Source: Clostridiales bacterium (GTDB lineage Bacteria; Bacillota; Clostridia; Lachnospirales; JAITVM01). From it: a DNA stretch of 12,468 nucleotides. Both the position numbers and the translations under genes were made by a program. This document shows positions 1 through 7,191 of the stretch, piece after piece (position 1 is the first letter of the stretch; every line of letters begins with the position of its first letter). The notes beneath the pieces are model-generated. The model saw only the letters and a program-made list of their open reading frames with translations. It did not search any database and was not told the DNA's origin. The DNA lies in contig JAITVM010000204.1 in NCBI GenBank assembly GCA_031285815.1, positions 1-12,468 on the forward strand, given 5' to 3'.

Positions 1-2
1 GC

Positions 3-1169
3 TCTTATAAATACGACAAGCTAGAAGGCAACCTTTACATAGGCTCATCGGCTATTTATTCCCACGAAGAGATAACTGATAAAGACGTCGTAATTACAGC
101 AAAAATAGACACGGCCAGAAAATGTGCACTGGATTTGAAATGCGGCTGTGTTATAGTCGTAAATAATCAAATCCCCGACGGCTTAGAATATTCCGAAGCA
201 GGGGTAGTAGTCTCCAGAAAAAATATCTATGATACAATAGGTTTAATAAACCAAGCTATATCAATTAAATCTGTGTTGCGTACCGGTAGCCTTACTACAT
301 TCCCTACCGATAGCTATGTAGAGGATATAACCGATATTATGCGGACATCCCCACATAGGAATTTCCCTGTTATCGGTTTGGACGGTAAATTTTATGGCGT
401 TATTTCGCGTAGGCATTTAATGGATTACTCAAAAAAGAAAGTAATCCTTATCGACCATAATGAAAAGAGCCAAAGTGTTGAAGGGCTTGAGCAATCCAGC
501 ATAGTGGAAATTATTGACCACCACCGTATTGCCGATGTACAAACAGAGTCGCCGCTTTTTATACGTTCTGAGCCTGTCGGCTGTACCGCTACGATAATAA
601 CAAAAATCTACAAAGAAAATAAAATACCAATAGATAAAAAAATAGCGGGCCTTTTATTATCGGCAATTATTTCTGATACACTAATGTTCAGCTCGCCAAC
701 CTGTACCAGTGACGATAAAGCCTCCGCAGAAGCCTTGGCCGGTCTTGCCGGGGTTTCCCTAAGCGAATATGGGCGGGAATTATTTAGCGCCGGGACTTCA
801 TTAGAGGGCTATACCCCTTCTGAAATTTTAGGGGTCGATAGCAAAAAGTTTACAATAGGTAAATACTTAATAGCCATATCCCAAATAAATACGCTGGACT
901 TTAGGGGCATTTTGAACCAAAAGGACACACTTTTAGCCTCTATGGAAGAACTGCGTGAAACAAACAGGATTGATTTAGTAATATTAATGATAACCGACCT
1001 TATTATTTGTGGCAGTGAAATATTAGTCGTTGGCTCAAATAAAGCCAGGGAAATAGTTACAGAGGCTTTTGGGCTGGGCCGGCATGATAACAGTATTTTT
1101 TTAGATGGCGTGGTATCAAGGAAAAAACAAATGGTACCTAAATTAACCGTCGCTGCTACATCCTTCTAA
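3..1169 (+). CDS. Manganese-dependent inorganic pyrophosphatase with CBS and DRTGG domains, 5' end outside the window
   Basis: The reading frame is open to the left edge, so this is the C-terminal part (388 visible codons) of a longer protein. The first ~75 visible residues match a DRTGG domain (IGSSAIYSHEEI, then a run ending LINQAISI). A CBS half follows (RTSPHRNFPVIGLDG, YGVISRRHLM). Then comes the DHH catalytic part: ILIDHNE, IIDHHR, the metal-ligand region SDTLMFSSPT, and a DHHA2 domain ending in SRKKQMVPKL, the substrate-binding SRKKQ signature of family II pyrophosphatases. The family hydrolyses PPi to phosphate in the cytoplasm, and CBS forms are known to be regulated by adenine nucleotides. 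The TTG at 135 lies inside the DRTGG domain and is not the real start. A rhomboid gene follows after 27 bases, probably in the same transcript. Confidence 0.93.
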   Translation, partial: SYKYDKLEGNLYIGSSAIYSHEEITDKDVVITAKIDTARKCALDLKCGCVIVVNNQIPDGLEYSEAGVVVSRKNIYDTIGLINQAISIKSVLRTGSLTTFPTDSYVEDITDIMRTSPHRNFPVIGLDGKFYGVISRRHLMDYSKKKVILIDHNEKSQSVEGLEQSSIVEIIDHHRIADVQTESPLFIRSEPVGCTATIITKIYKENKIPIDKKIAGLLLSAIISDTLMFSSPTCTSDDKASAEALAGLAGVSLSEYGRELFSAGTSLEGYTPSEILGVDSKKFTIGKYLIAISQINTLDFRGILNQKDTLLASMEELRETNRIDLVILMITDLIICGSEILVVGSNKAREIVTEAFGLGRHDNSIFLDGVVSRKKQMVPKLTVAATSF

Positions 1170-1196
1170 TTTTTTGGAATAAAGGAGTGATAGCAT

Positions 1197-1766
1197 ATGC
1201 TAAACCGGATTCAAAATAATGCCCCAGTCGTGATTGGGTTCACTTTGATTTGCTTATTTTCACTGCTTATAAATTTTTTGACTAAAGGGGTTTCGAATTT
1301 TCTTGTTTTCAGCATCTACTGGACAGGTTTATTAGACCCTTTGCAATATGTACGCCTATTCACACATATATTTGGGCATCAGGACTTCAGCCATTTTTTT
1401 AATAATATTATTTTGATATTGCTTTTAGGCCCTGCCCTTGAAGAAAAGTATGGCTCAAAAGCAATCGCTTGCTTAATTGCAATCACAGCATTTACAACCG
1501 GTATATTAAACGTAGTTATGACATCTAGCATTTTGCTGGGCGCAAGCGGTATTGTATTTATGTTTATAATATTATCTTCATTTGTCAATTTACAAAAAGG
1601 CAAAATACCATTGACATTAATCCTTGTAGTATTGATATTTATTGGCCAGGAAATATATGCAGGGATAAGCATAACGGATAATGTTTCTAACGCAACCCAC
1701 ATAGCCGGCGGCGTTTGCGGTGCTGTTTTAGGCTATTTTATCAACAAGAAAAATAACAAATTATAA
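1197..1766 (+). CDS. Rhomboid family intramembrane serine protease
   Basis: A 189-residue membrane protein with several hydrophobic segments and the full rhomboid active-site set. The TM2-type motif H66-FFN-N70 supplies oxyanion-side residues, GASG at 115-118 carries the catalytic serine S117, and H168 in HIAGG completes the Ser-His dyad. The length is that of a minimal six-helix bacterial rhomboid core with almost no extra cytoplasmic domain. Members cleave membrane-embedded substrates inside the bilayer; the substrate here cannot be read from the sequence. The ATG follows a good site, AAAGGAGTG, at about 1182-1190. It lies 27 bases after the pyrophosphatase gene and 11 bases before the next gene, so co-transcription is likely. 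Confidence 0.93.
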   Translation: MLNRIQNNAPVVIGFTLICLFSLLINFLTKGVSNFLVFSIYWTGLLDPLQYVRLFTHIFGHQDFSHFFNNIILILLLGPALEEKYGSKAIACLIAITAFTTGILNVVMTSSILLGASGIVFMFIILSSFVNLQKGKIPLTLILVVLIFIGQEIYAGISITDNVSNATHIAGGVCGAVLGYFINKKNNKL

Positions 1767-1777
1767 AAGGTGGATTT

Positions 1778-2029
1778 ATGTTTACGATACCTGTTGAGGA
1801 ATTTTTGGAAGAAGTTAAAGCAGAGTTATATTGCTATGAAGAAATCGGCGATGATAAAATAAGTTTTTGGGAAGAAACTTTCATGCAAAAATTAAAAAGC
1901 CTTAAGACAGTAAAAATTAAAAATGATGAAATCATCCTAAAAGATGAGAATGATTTATTTGAAATAGCAGATGGTTTCTATTCAGCCATAATTAATAAAG
2001 AGGAAGAAAAATATTGGCAGATGCTATAA
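1778..2029 (+). CDS. Small acidic protein of unknown function
   Basis: An 83-residue cytoplasmic-looking protein that I do not recognise. It has no signal peptide or membrane segment and is rich in Glu, Asp and Lys. Its N-terminal third (VEEFLEEVKAEL) looks helical and acidic. The rest carries aromatic residues and ends EEEKYWQML. The start is well supported: AAGGTGG lies a few bases before the ATG, and the gene begins 11 bases after the rhomboid stop, so translation with the upstream genes is likely. An 88-base gap then separates it from uppP. The family is unknown to me; the gene call rests on the ribosome site, operon position and codon use like the neighbours. Confidence 0.75.
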   Translation: MFTIPVEEFLEEVKAELYCYEEIGDDKISFWEETFMQKLKSLKTVKIKNDEIILKDENDLFEIADGFYSAIINKEEEKYWQML

Positions 2030-2042
2030 GCCCTACCCTTTA

Positions 2043-2076
2043 TTGATATATTTTTGTATAAGCCCGCATATATAAT
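2043..2076 (+). promoter_or_regulatory. Weak candidate promoter ahead of uppP
   Basis: A perfect TATAAT at 2071-2076 lies in the 88-base gap before uppP. The best -35-like hexamer, TTGATA at 2043-2048, is 22 bases away, longer than the normal 16-18. No better -35 is seen, so this may be an internal promoter needing an activator, or chance in AT-rich DNA. Confidence 0.25.
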
Positions 2077-2117
2077 ACTAATCCCATATATTTTCGGAAT
2101 AGAAAGGGGCTATACTA

Positions 2118-2909
2118 ATGTCTGTTTTAGAAGCAGTAATTCTTGGCATCATACAAGGTTTTTCAGAATTTCTCCCCATAAGCAGCTCGGGGCATTTGGT
2201 GCTGTTCCAAAAATTATTCGGTATAACAGAATCTTCTATGGCGTTTGACATACTTCTACATGTTGCTACTTTAATACCCGTTATTATCGTCTATAGGGAT
2301 ATAATATCCGGGCTAATAAAAAAACCGTTTCAAAAGCTTACTTATTTATTGGTGGCCGGGACTATCCCCGCCGTAATTGTAGCGCTTATTGGCGGCGGCT
2401 TTATTGATTCGCTTTTTCAAACCGGGGGCTCTTTAGCTATAGGGTTTATAATTACAGGTTTTTTGCTTATGGCTACTGATAATATAAAAGGCGGCTATAA
2501 AAAACAAGAAGGCATTACATATGTAGATGCCATACTTGTCGGCTGTATACAGGCTGTTGCAACCGTGCCGGCTATCTCCAGGTCGGGAAGCACTATATTT
2601 GGTTCGGTAACCAGAAAACTTGACCGGGCTACTGCCGCTAAATTCTCTTTCTTATTGTCAATACCAGCTATTGCCGGCGCCACAGTTTTAGAACTTAAAA
2701 AATTTATTGCCGGTGGTGAAACATTTGCAATAGATATGCTGCCAATGGTTTTTGGTTTTATATCCGCAATGCTCTCCGGGTATTTAGCAATTAATTTTAT
2801 GTTGAAGCTTATAATGGATGCAAAGCTTAAATACTTTGCTTATTATGTGTGGTTAATAGCGCTGTTTATAATTATTGGCCAAAGCCCCGTGCCTACATTT
2901 TTAAAATAA
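2118..2909 (+). CDS. uppP: Undecaprenyl-diphosphate phosphatase (BacA/UppP)
   Basis: A 263-residue polytopic membrane enzyme, close to the usual 265-275. It removes one phosphate from undecaprenyl diphosphate, regenerating the lipid carrier for peptidoglycan and other wall polymers; overproduction in other bacteria gives bacitracin resistance. Both family signatures are present: the N-terminal QGFSEFLPISSSGH (residues 13-26, with E17 and the SSSGH loop) and the second repeat Q-AVATVPAISRSG (around 145-157) with the catalytic arginine R155. The usual Pro-Gly before the SRSG motif is Pro-Ala here. The ATG has an AAAGGGG site about 10 bases upstream. murI follows after 26 bases, so two cell-wall precursor genes sit together. 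Confidence 0.96.
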   Translation: MSVLEAVILGIIQGFSEFLPISSSGHLVLFQKLFGITESSMAFDILLHVATLIPVIIVYRDIISGLIKKPFQKLTYLLVAGTIPAVIVALIGGGFIDSLFQTGGSLAIGFIITGFLLMATDNIKGGYKKQEGITYVDAILVGCIQAVATVPAISRSGSTIFGSVTRKLDRATAAKFSFLLSIPAIAGATVLELKKFIAGGETFAIDMLPMVFGFISAMLSGYLAINFMLKLIMDAKLKYFAYYVWLIALFIIIGQSPVPTFLK

Positions 2910-2935
2910 TATACGTTTAATACCGGAGGTAAATA

Positions 2936-3733
2936 ATGGATAACAGGCCTATTGGTTTTTTCGATTCAGGTGTCGGCGGGGTTACCGTAGTAAAAGAAAC
3001 CATTAGAATTATGGATAAAGAAAACATAGTTTATTTTGGCGATACTAAAAGGGTACCCTATGGTGAAAAAACCCCGGCCCAATTATTAGAGTTTTCAAAA
3101 CAGGCTATAGGGTTCCTTCTTAACAAAAATTGCAAATTAATTGTAATAGCATGCAACACCGTAAGCGCAAACTGTTTACCGCGGCTAAAAAGCATATATA
3201 ATAATATAGATATTGTTGACGTTATTTCCCCAGTTGTGGAGGAAGCGGCTAGCACGGCTAAACATAATATAGGTGTGCTTGCAACCCGGGCTACAGTAAA
3301 AAGCAGGGCCCACGAACAGTTAATAAAAAAAGCCCGCCCTGATTTAAATATTTTTGGCATTGCCTGCCCTATTTTAGTGCATGCAGTTGAGGAAGGCTTC
3401 TACGATAGCCTTATCCCAGAAATTGCGCTACAAAAGTATTGTGAAGGTTATTGGGATAAAAATATTGATACCTATATACTTGGCTGTACCCATTACCCTG
3501 TAGCCCTTAACGCAATACGTAATGTGGTTGGCCAAGATAAAAATATAATTGACCCGGCAAAATCTACTGCATTACAAATCCAAAAACTATTAGAAATGAA
3601 AAATATACTAGCTGGCAATGCCACACCGGGATACCATTTTTATTATAGCGGCGGCAGCGAAAATTTTACTAATATAACCAAAACACTGCTCGGCTTAAAA
3701 GAAGGGCAGTATACATTCACTTTGCAGGGGTAG
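2936..3733 (+). CDS. murI: Glutamate racemase
   Basis: A 265-residue cytoplasmic enzyme that interconverts L- and D-glutamate without a cofactor, providing D-Glu for the peptidoglycan stem peptide. The substrate and catalytic residues are visible: D10-S11 in FFDSGVGG, the first catalytic cysteine C73 in ACNTVSA, the second cysteine C184 in LGCTHYP followed by T185-H186, and E152 in the VEEG motif. Length and motif order match the family. The start has a strong CGGAGGT site seven bases upstream. The gene lies 26 bases after uppP and 5 bases before the lipoprotein gene, so a shared transcript is very likely. Confidence 0.96.
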   Translation: MDNRPIGFFDSGVGGVTVVKETIRIMDKENIVYFGDTKRVPYGEKTPAQLLEFSKQAIGFLLNKNCKLIVIACNTVSANCLPRLKSIYNNIDIVDVISPVVEEAASTAKHNIGVLATRATVKSRAHEQLIKKARPDLNIFGIACPILVHAVEEGFYDSLIPEIALQKYCEGYWDKNIDTYILGCTHYPVALNAIRNVVGQDKNIIDPAKSTALQIQKLLEMKNILAGNATPGYHFYYSGGSENFTNITKTLLGLKEGQYTFTLQG

Positions 3734-3738
3734 TTAAA

Positions 3739-4869
3739 ATGCTTAGAATCAAATTAAGTGGGTTTAAAAAAATCCCTATTTTATTGTTTGCGGTAATTTT
3801 TTTATGTTCCTGTAAGGAAAGCCAACCCGAAATAAAAAAAACAGCAATTAATACTGTAAAAGAATTTACGATTTTTGTGGAGGGGCCTGAAGACAGGGCG
3901 CTTTTTATTAACCTAGCGGACAGGTTTAAAAATAGCGAATATTCGCTTAAAGTTTTAGATACCAATGATTTGTTAACTGCCAATGCTGATTTAGCTTTCT
4001 ATAACCCAAATAATTATGATATGGAAAACTTGATTTCTGAAAATATAGTCAAGCCTTTAGACCCAGAAAGAATAACGCAGCTAGATGATTTTACAAAAAG
4101 TAAAATTAACATTAACGGAAATTTTTATTATGCCCCAGTAACTGCAGATGCGTTTGGCATAATTGTAAATACAAGTATGCTAGGCGATAAAATGCCCATG
4201 CTTGAATACCCTATATCGTGGGGCAGCTTAATAAATATTTCTGAAAGCCTTAATGGCTATGGCCTAAATATGTATGCAATGCCTGAAATTAAACGTAATA
4301 ATTTCTTTATGGGTTTAGCCGCTTCTGTAGCTACCCAAGGTTTATCCGGCCAAGATATATCTATTGACCAAACTATCCTAAACCAATTAACCAGCTATTT
4401 GAAATCCATTTACGATGCTTCCAGCAGCAGTTTTAAAAATTATGGCTACGACCAGGCTTTAAATGAGTTTGCCAGTGGAAAAACGGCTATGGTTTTTGGC
4501 ACAACCGAAGATTTAATGAACGTTTTATTTATCAGCCCTGACATCAGCCTGGAGTTTATCCCGCTCCCGCAAATATCTGACGGGTTCAGCAGCATCGCCC
4601 TAGATTATAATAGGGTAATTTCTATAACCGGCGACGAAAATGCACATGTATTTATAGATTATTTTTTTCAAAATGAAAACTTAAATTATTATATAAATTC
4701 GAACACATATTTTTCAGTAATTAGCACAGCTGTATCTGATATGCCCGAGTTAAATAAATTTAACCAAAATATATTTTCTTATGGCTATACTTTAAACTTA
4801 AATAATAAGCTGCCAAGCGAAGCGGCGGCCAAACTAATAGAGGGGTTCTCTTCTGTACTGGCAAATTGA
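3739..4869 (+). CDS. Extracellular solute-binding-type lipoprotein
   Basis: A 376-residue putative exported lipoprotein. The N-terminus has a basic stretch, a hydrophobic core (IPILLFAVIF) and a lipobox L22-C23-S24-C25, so C25 would be lipidated and anchored outside the membrane. The body resembles ABC-transporter solute-binding proteins of the sugar type: an early beta-strand after a linker, a segment like FYYAPVTADAFGIIVN near 130-145, and GKTAMVFG at 247-254, which matches the family's GKaAM motif. No permease or ATPase gene is next to it, so it may work with distant transporter parts or have another envelope role. It starts 5 bases after murI; the ribosome site (AGGGGT) lies inside the murI end. 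It ends in TGA. Confidence 0.75.
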   Translation: MLRIKLSGFKKIPILLFAVIFLCSCKESQPEIKKTAINTVKEFTIFVEGPEDRALFINLADRFKNSEYSLKVLDTNDLLTANADLAFYNPNNYDMENLISENIVKPLDPERITQLDDFTKSKININGNFYYAPVTADAFGIIVNTSMLGDKMPMLEYPISWGSLINISESLNGYGLNMYAMPEIKRNNFFMGLAASVATQGLSGQDISIDQTILNQLTSYLKSIYDASSSSFKNYGYDQALNEFASGKTAMVFGTTEDLMNVLFISPDISLEFIPLPQISDGFSSIALDYNRVISITGDENAHVFIDYFFQNENLNYYINSNTYFSVISTAVSDMPELNKFNQNIFSYGYTLNLNNKLPSEAAAKLIEGFSSVLAN

Positions 4870-4887
4870 GGAATTTAATTTTATAAT
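4858..4887 (+). promoter_or_regulatory. Candidate promoter for the VOC-family gene
   Basis: A perfect TATAAT at 4882-4887 follows CTGGCA (4858-4863, 4 of 6 matches to the -35 consensus) with an 18-base spacer. Transcription would start near 4894, just ahead of the ribosome site at about 4900. The -35 overlaps the end of the lipoprotein gene. Confidence 0.4.
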
Positions 4888-4911
4888 AAAAACAAAGTTA
4901 GGGGTTATTTT

Positions 4912-5283
4912 ATGAAGTCAAGGTTTGACCATTTTAATTTTAATGTTAGGGATTTACAAAAAAGCCAGGAGTTTTATGAAAAAGCGCTTGGTTTAAAGGA
5001 AGTGCGCAGAAAAGAAGCCTCAGACGGGTCGTTTATTTTATCTTACCTAGGCGACGGCCAAACAGGTTTTACACTGGAGTTAACCTGGTTACGTGATTGG
5101 GATAGGCCTTATAATTTAGGCGATTGTGAATTCCATTTATGTGTCCGGGTACCTGGCGATTATGATAAGCACCGGGAATACCATAAAGAATTAGGGTGCG
5201 TTTGTTTTGAAAACAAAGAAATGGGGCTATATTTTATTTCTGACCCAGATGGTTACTGGATTGAAATTTTACCTGAAATATAA
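4912..5283 (+). CDS. VOC (glyoxalase I / lactoylglutathione lyase fold) protein
   Basis: A 123-residue single-domain protein of the vicinal oxygen chelate superfamily. It shows two beta-alpha-beta-beta-beta repeats, beginning FDHFNFNVRDL and ending SDPDGYWIEILP, the typical glyoxalase C-terminus. The four expected metal ligands can be placed at H7, E56, H75 and E118, consistent with a glyoxalase-I-like metal site acting on a hemithioacetal such as that of methylglyoxal. Exact substrate is inferred only; related proteins include dioxygenases and fosfomycin-resistance enzymes. The ATG follows AGGGGT with an eight-base spacer. It is the last plus-strand gene before a hairpin region and a convergent gene. 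Confidence 0.88.
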   Translation: MKSRFDHFNFNVRDLQKSQEFYEKALGLKEVRRKEASDGSFILSYLGDGQTGFTLELTWLRDWDRPYNLGDCEFHLCVRVPGDYDKHREYHKELGCVCFENKEMGLYFISDPDGYWIEILPEI

Positions 5284-5305
5284 TTTTTAAAATTCAGGTA
5301 ATTAT

Positions 5306-5370
5306 ATAAATGGGGTATAAAAACCGGTTTTAAGCTGATTAACCCGGGTTTCCTGCCCCATTTATTTTAT
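5306..5370. terminator. Probable bidirectional terminator between convergent genes
   Basis: A perfect 10-base inverted repeat, ATAAATGGGG (5306-5315) and CCCCATTTAT (5356-5365), encloses two further palindromes, AAAACCGGTTTT (5320-5331) and AACCCGGGTT (5341-5350). T-rich bases follow on the plus strand and T-rich bases (TATAATTACC) follow on the minus strand. The position between two convergent stop codons fits a two-way terminator, though the loop is long for a classical one. Confidence 0.55.
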
Positions 5371-5375
5371 GAAAA

Positions 5376-6941
5376 TTATATCAGGCCCTGTATCATGGAC
5401 TCGGAAGCTTTTATCCCATCTATAGCCGCCGACATTATCCCCCCGGCATACCCAGCACCTTCGCCAGCTAAATACAAGCCTTTAATATTGGACTCAAAAT
5501 TACTGCCCCGGATAAACCTTATTGGCGATGAAGAACGTGATTCAGCAAAAGTCAGGGCCGCGTCATATGTATTAAACCCGTGCAGCTTTTTATCCAAATC
5601 ATATATAGCCTCTTTAAACGCAAATAATAATTCGCCGGAAAAACAGCTGTTTAAATCAGCCAATGTAAAACCCGGTTTATAGGAAGGCGTAACGGACCCT
5701 ATCGACGTAGAAGCTTTACCTATTAAAAAATCCCCCAATAATTGAACCGGCGCTTTAAAATCCCCGCCGCCAAGCTTAAATGCCTTTTCTTCCAGCGCTA
5801 TTTGAAATTTTACCCCTTCAAAAACATCATTGCTTTTAAATTCATCCGCATTTATGCCAACAAGCAAAGCCGCATTGGAATTTTCTAAATCACGCCCATA
5901 GTAGCTCATCCCATTTGTCACAAGCCCCCCTTTTTCTGAAGCCGCGGCTACTACCTGCCCCCCAGGGCACATACAAAAAGTATAAACGCCCCTGCCATTT
6001 GAAGTATGTGTATTTAATTTATATTCAGCAGGGGGCAGCTTTTTATAAAAACCGCCATATTGGGACTTATCAATCATTTTTTGTAAATGTTCAATACGGA
6101 AGCCTACTGAAAAACTTTTACGGGCTATAGTAAGCCCCTTTCCGCCCAGCATATAAAATGTACTGCGTGCGCTATGCCCCAGGGCTAAAATAGCTTTATC
6201 CCCTTCAATATAATATTCGCCCCCTTCAGATTTTACTTTTAGGGCTACTAAACTATTACCCTCTACCTCTAAATCTATTAATTTATTTGAAAACCGGAAT
6301 TCGCCACCGAGCTTAATAATCTTCCCCCGTATATTTTTAATGACAAGCTTTAAGTTATCTGTGCCAATATGCGGTTTGCTTAGGTACCCAATTTCTTCGG
6401 GGGCACCTGCAAAAATAAATTCATCCAAAATTTTTTTTGCCCTAAAATCATTAACCCCGGTTGTGAGCTTGCCGTCTGAAAAAGAGCCGGCCCCACCTTC
6501 GCCAAATTGGACATTGGATTCTTCATTTAAAACGCCTGTTTCAAAAAATAAATCAACATCCTTTTTACGCTCATCAACGGGCTTGCCCCGCTCTAAAATA
6601 ATTGGCTTGGCCCCTGATTCAGCTAAAATTAGTGCTGCAAATAAACCGGCCGGCCCAGATCCAACTATTACAGGCCTTACTTTGCTATTAATTTTATTTA
6701 ATTTATATTCATATGGCTCAATTTTTAAAATATCTTTATTATTTATATATTTGCCTTCGTTATCAAACGCTACATCTACAGAATACACATACATGATATT
6801 CTTTTTGTCCCGTGCATCAATAGACTGCTTGCTAACAGAAAACTTTTTAAAGCTTTTTATTTTTAGCTTTTTTTGCACCTTTAATTTTAAATCATTTAAA
6901 CTGCTGCCTATGGGCATTTTTATATTATTGACCCGTATCAA
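5376..6941 (-). CDS. FAD-dependent dehydrogenase / NAD(P)-FAD oxidoreductase of COG2509 type
   Basis: A 521-residue cytoplasmic flavoprotein. After a ~85-residue N-terminal domain it has the dinucleotide-binding motif VIVGSGPAGLFAALILAESG (G94, G96, G99), then ERGK at the end of the second strand, a GEGGAGSFSDGKL loop, and a C-terminal FAD contact LYLAGEGAGYAGGIMSAA. This is the layout of the uncharacterised COG2509 dehydrogenases; substrate unknown. I place the start at TTG 6941, giving an N-terminus MIRVNNIKMPIG like family members, with AGGGGTGG a few bases upstream. The frame stays open to another TTG at 7016, but that extension lacks a ribosome site and overlaps a good promoter at 6988-7016. 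Transcribed alone, convergent to the VOC gene. Confidence 0.92.
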   Translation of the reverse strand: MIRVNNIKMPIGSSLNDLKLKVQKKLKIKSFKKFSVSKQSIDARDKKNIMYVYSVDVAFDNEGKYINNKDILKIEPYEYKLNKINSKVRPVIVGSGPAGLFAALILAESGAKPIILERGKPVDERKKDVDLFFETGVLNEESNVQFGEGGAGSFSDGKLTTGVNDFRAKKILDEFIFAGAPEEIGYLSKPHIGTDNLKLVIKNIRGKIIKLGGEFRFSNKLIDLEVEGNSLVALKVKSEGGEYYIEGDKAILALGHSARSTFYMLGGKGLTIARKSFSVGFRIEHLQKMIDKSQYGGFYKKLPPAEYKLNTHTSNGRGVYTFCMCPGGQVVAAASEKGGLVTNGMSYYGRDLENSNAALLVGINADEFKSNDVFEGVKFQIALEEKAFKLGGGDFKAPVQLLGDFLIGKASTSIGSVTPSYKPGFTLADLNSCFSGELLFAFKEAIYDLDKKLHGFNTYDAALTFAESRSSSPIRFIRGSNFESNIKGLYLAGEGAGYAGGIMSAAIDGIKASESMIQGLI

Positions 6942-6987
6942 ATAAACCACCCCTAACGATTGCAAAGCACCAGGCCAAGCTTTGTAT

Positions 6988-7016
6988 AGTATATATATAA
7001 AAAACAAATATATCAA
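6988..7016 (-). promoter_or_regulatory. Promoter of the FAD-dependent dehydrogenase gene
   Basis: On the minus strand, TTGATA (7011-7016) and TATACT (6988-6993) are each 5 of 6 to the sigma-A consensus with an ideal 17-base spacer. Transcription would start near 6981, about 40 bases before the TTG start at 6941. Because the -35 box contains the TTG at 7016, that codon cannot be the start of this transcript's protein. Confidence 0.75.
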
Positions 7017-7069
7017 GCTAAAGGCAACTTCTTTTTAGCCTTTATATTATTTAACCGAATGCGGAACAA

Positions 7070-7121
7070 AAAATGTTAATATACGTTATAATGCACATAA
7101 TAAAATAATAACAAACATTTT
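7070..7121 (+). promoter_or_regulatory. Candidate promoter region for the repeat-containing secreted protein
   Basis: A perfect TATAAT lies at 7087-7092; the -35 position (GGAACA, 7063-7068, 18-base spacer) matches only 3 of 6. The -10 box is enclosed by an inverted repeat, AAAATGTT (7070-7077) and AACATTTT (7114-7121), which could be a regulator site. A poor -35 with flanking symmetry would suit activator control; this is inference. Confidence 0.4.
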
Positions 7122-7126
7122 ATAAC

Positions 7127-7162
7127 CGGCGGCAAAATAGGCGATGTATTTAATTGCCGCCG
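7127..7162 (+). promoter_or_regulatory. Leader hairpin before the secreted-protein gene
   Basis: A nine-base perfect stem, CGGCGGCAA (7127-7135) and TTGCCGCCG (7154-7162), with an 18-base loop lies in the 5' leader about 12 bases before the AAGGAAGG ribosome site. It is GC-rich in a very AT-rich leader. It has no T-run after it, so it is not a terminator; it may stabilise the mRNA or affect translation. Confidence 0.5.
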
Positions 7163-7191
7163 AAATAGTATAAAAAGGAAGGATAATAATA

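Noticed and set aside
135..1169. Complete 344-residue pyrophosphatase beginning at TTG 135
   Set aside because: The frame is open to the left edge and the residues upstream belong to the same DRTGG domain; the gene is truncated by the window.
6340..6945. 201-codon plus-strand frame opposite the FAD dehydrogenase, and other long antisense frames there and opposite the secreted-protein gene
   Set aside because: No ribosome sites or recognisable domains; they are shadows of well-identified genes.
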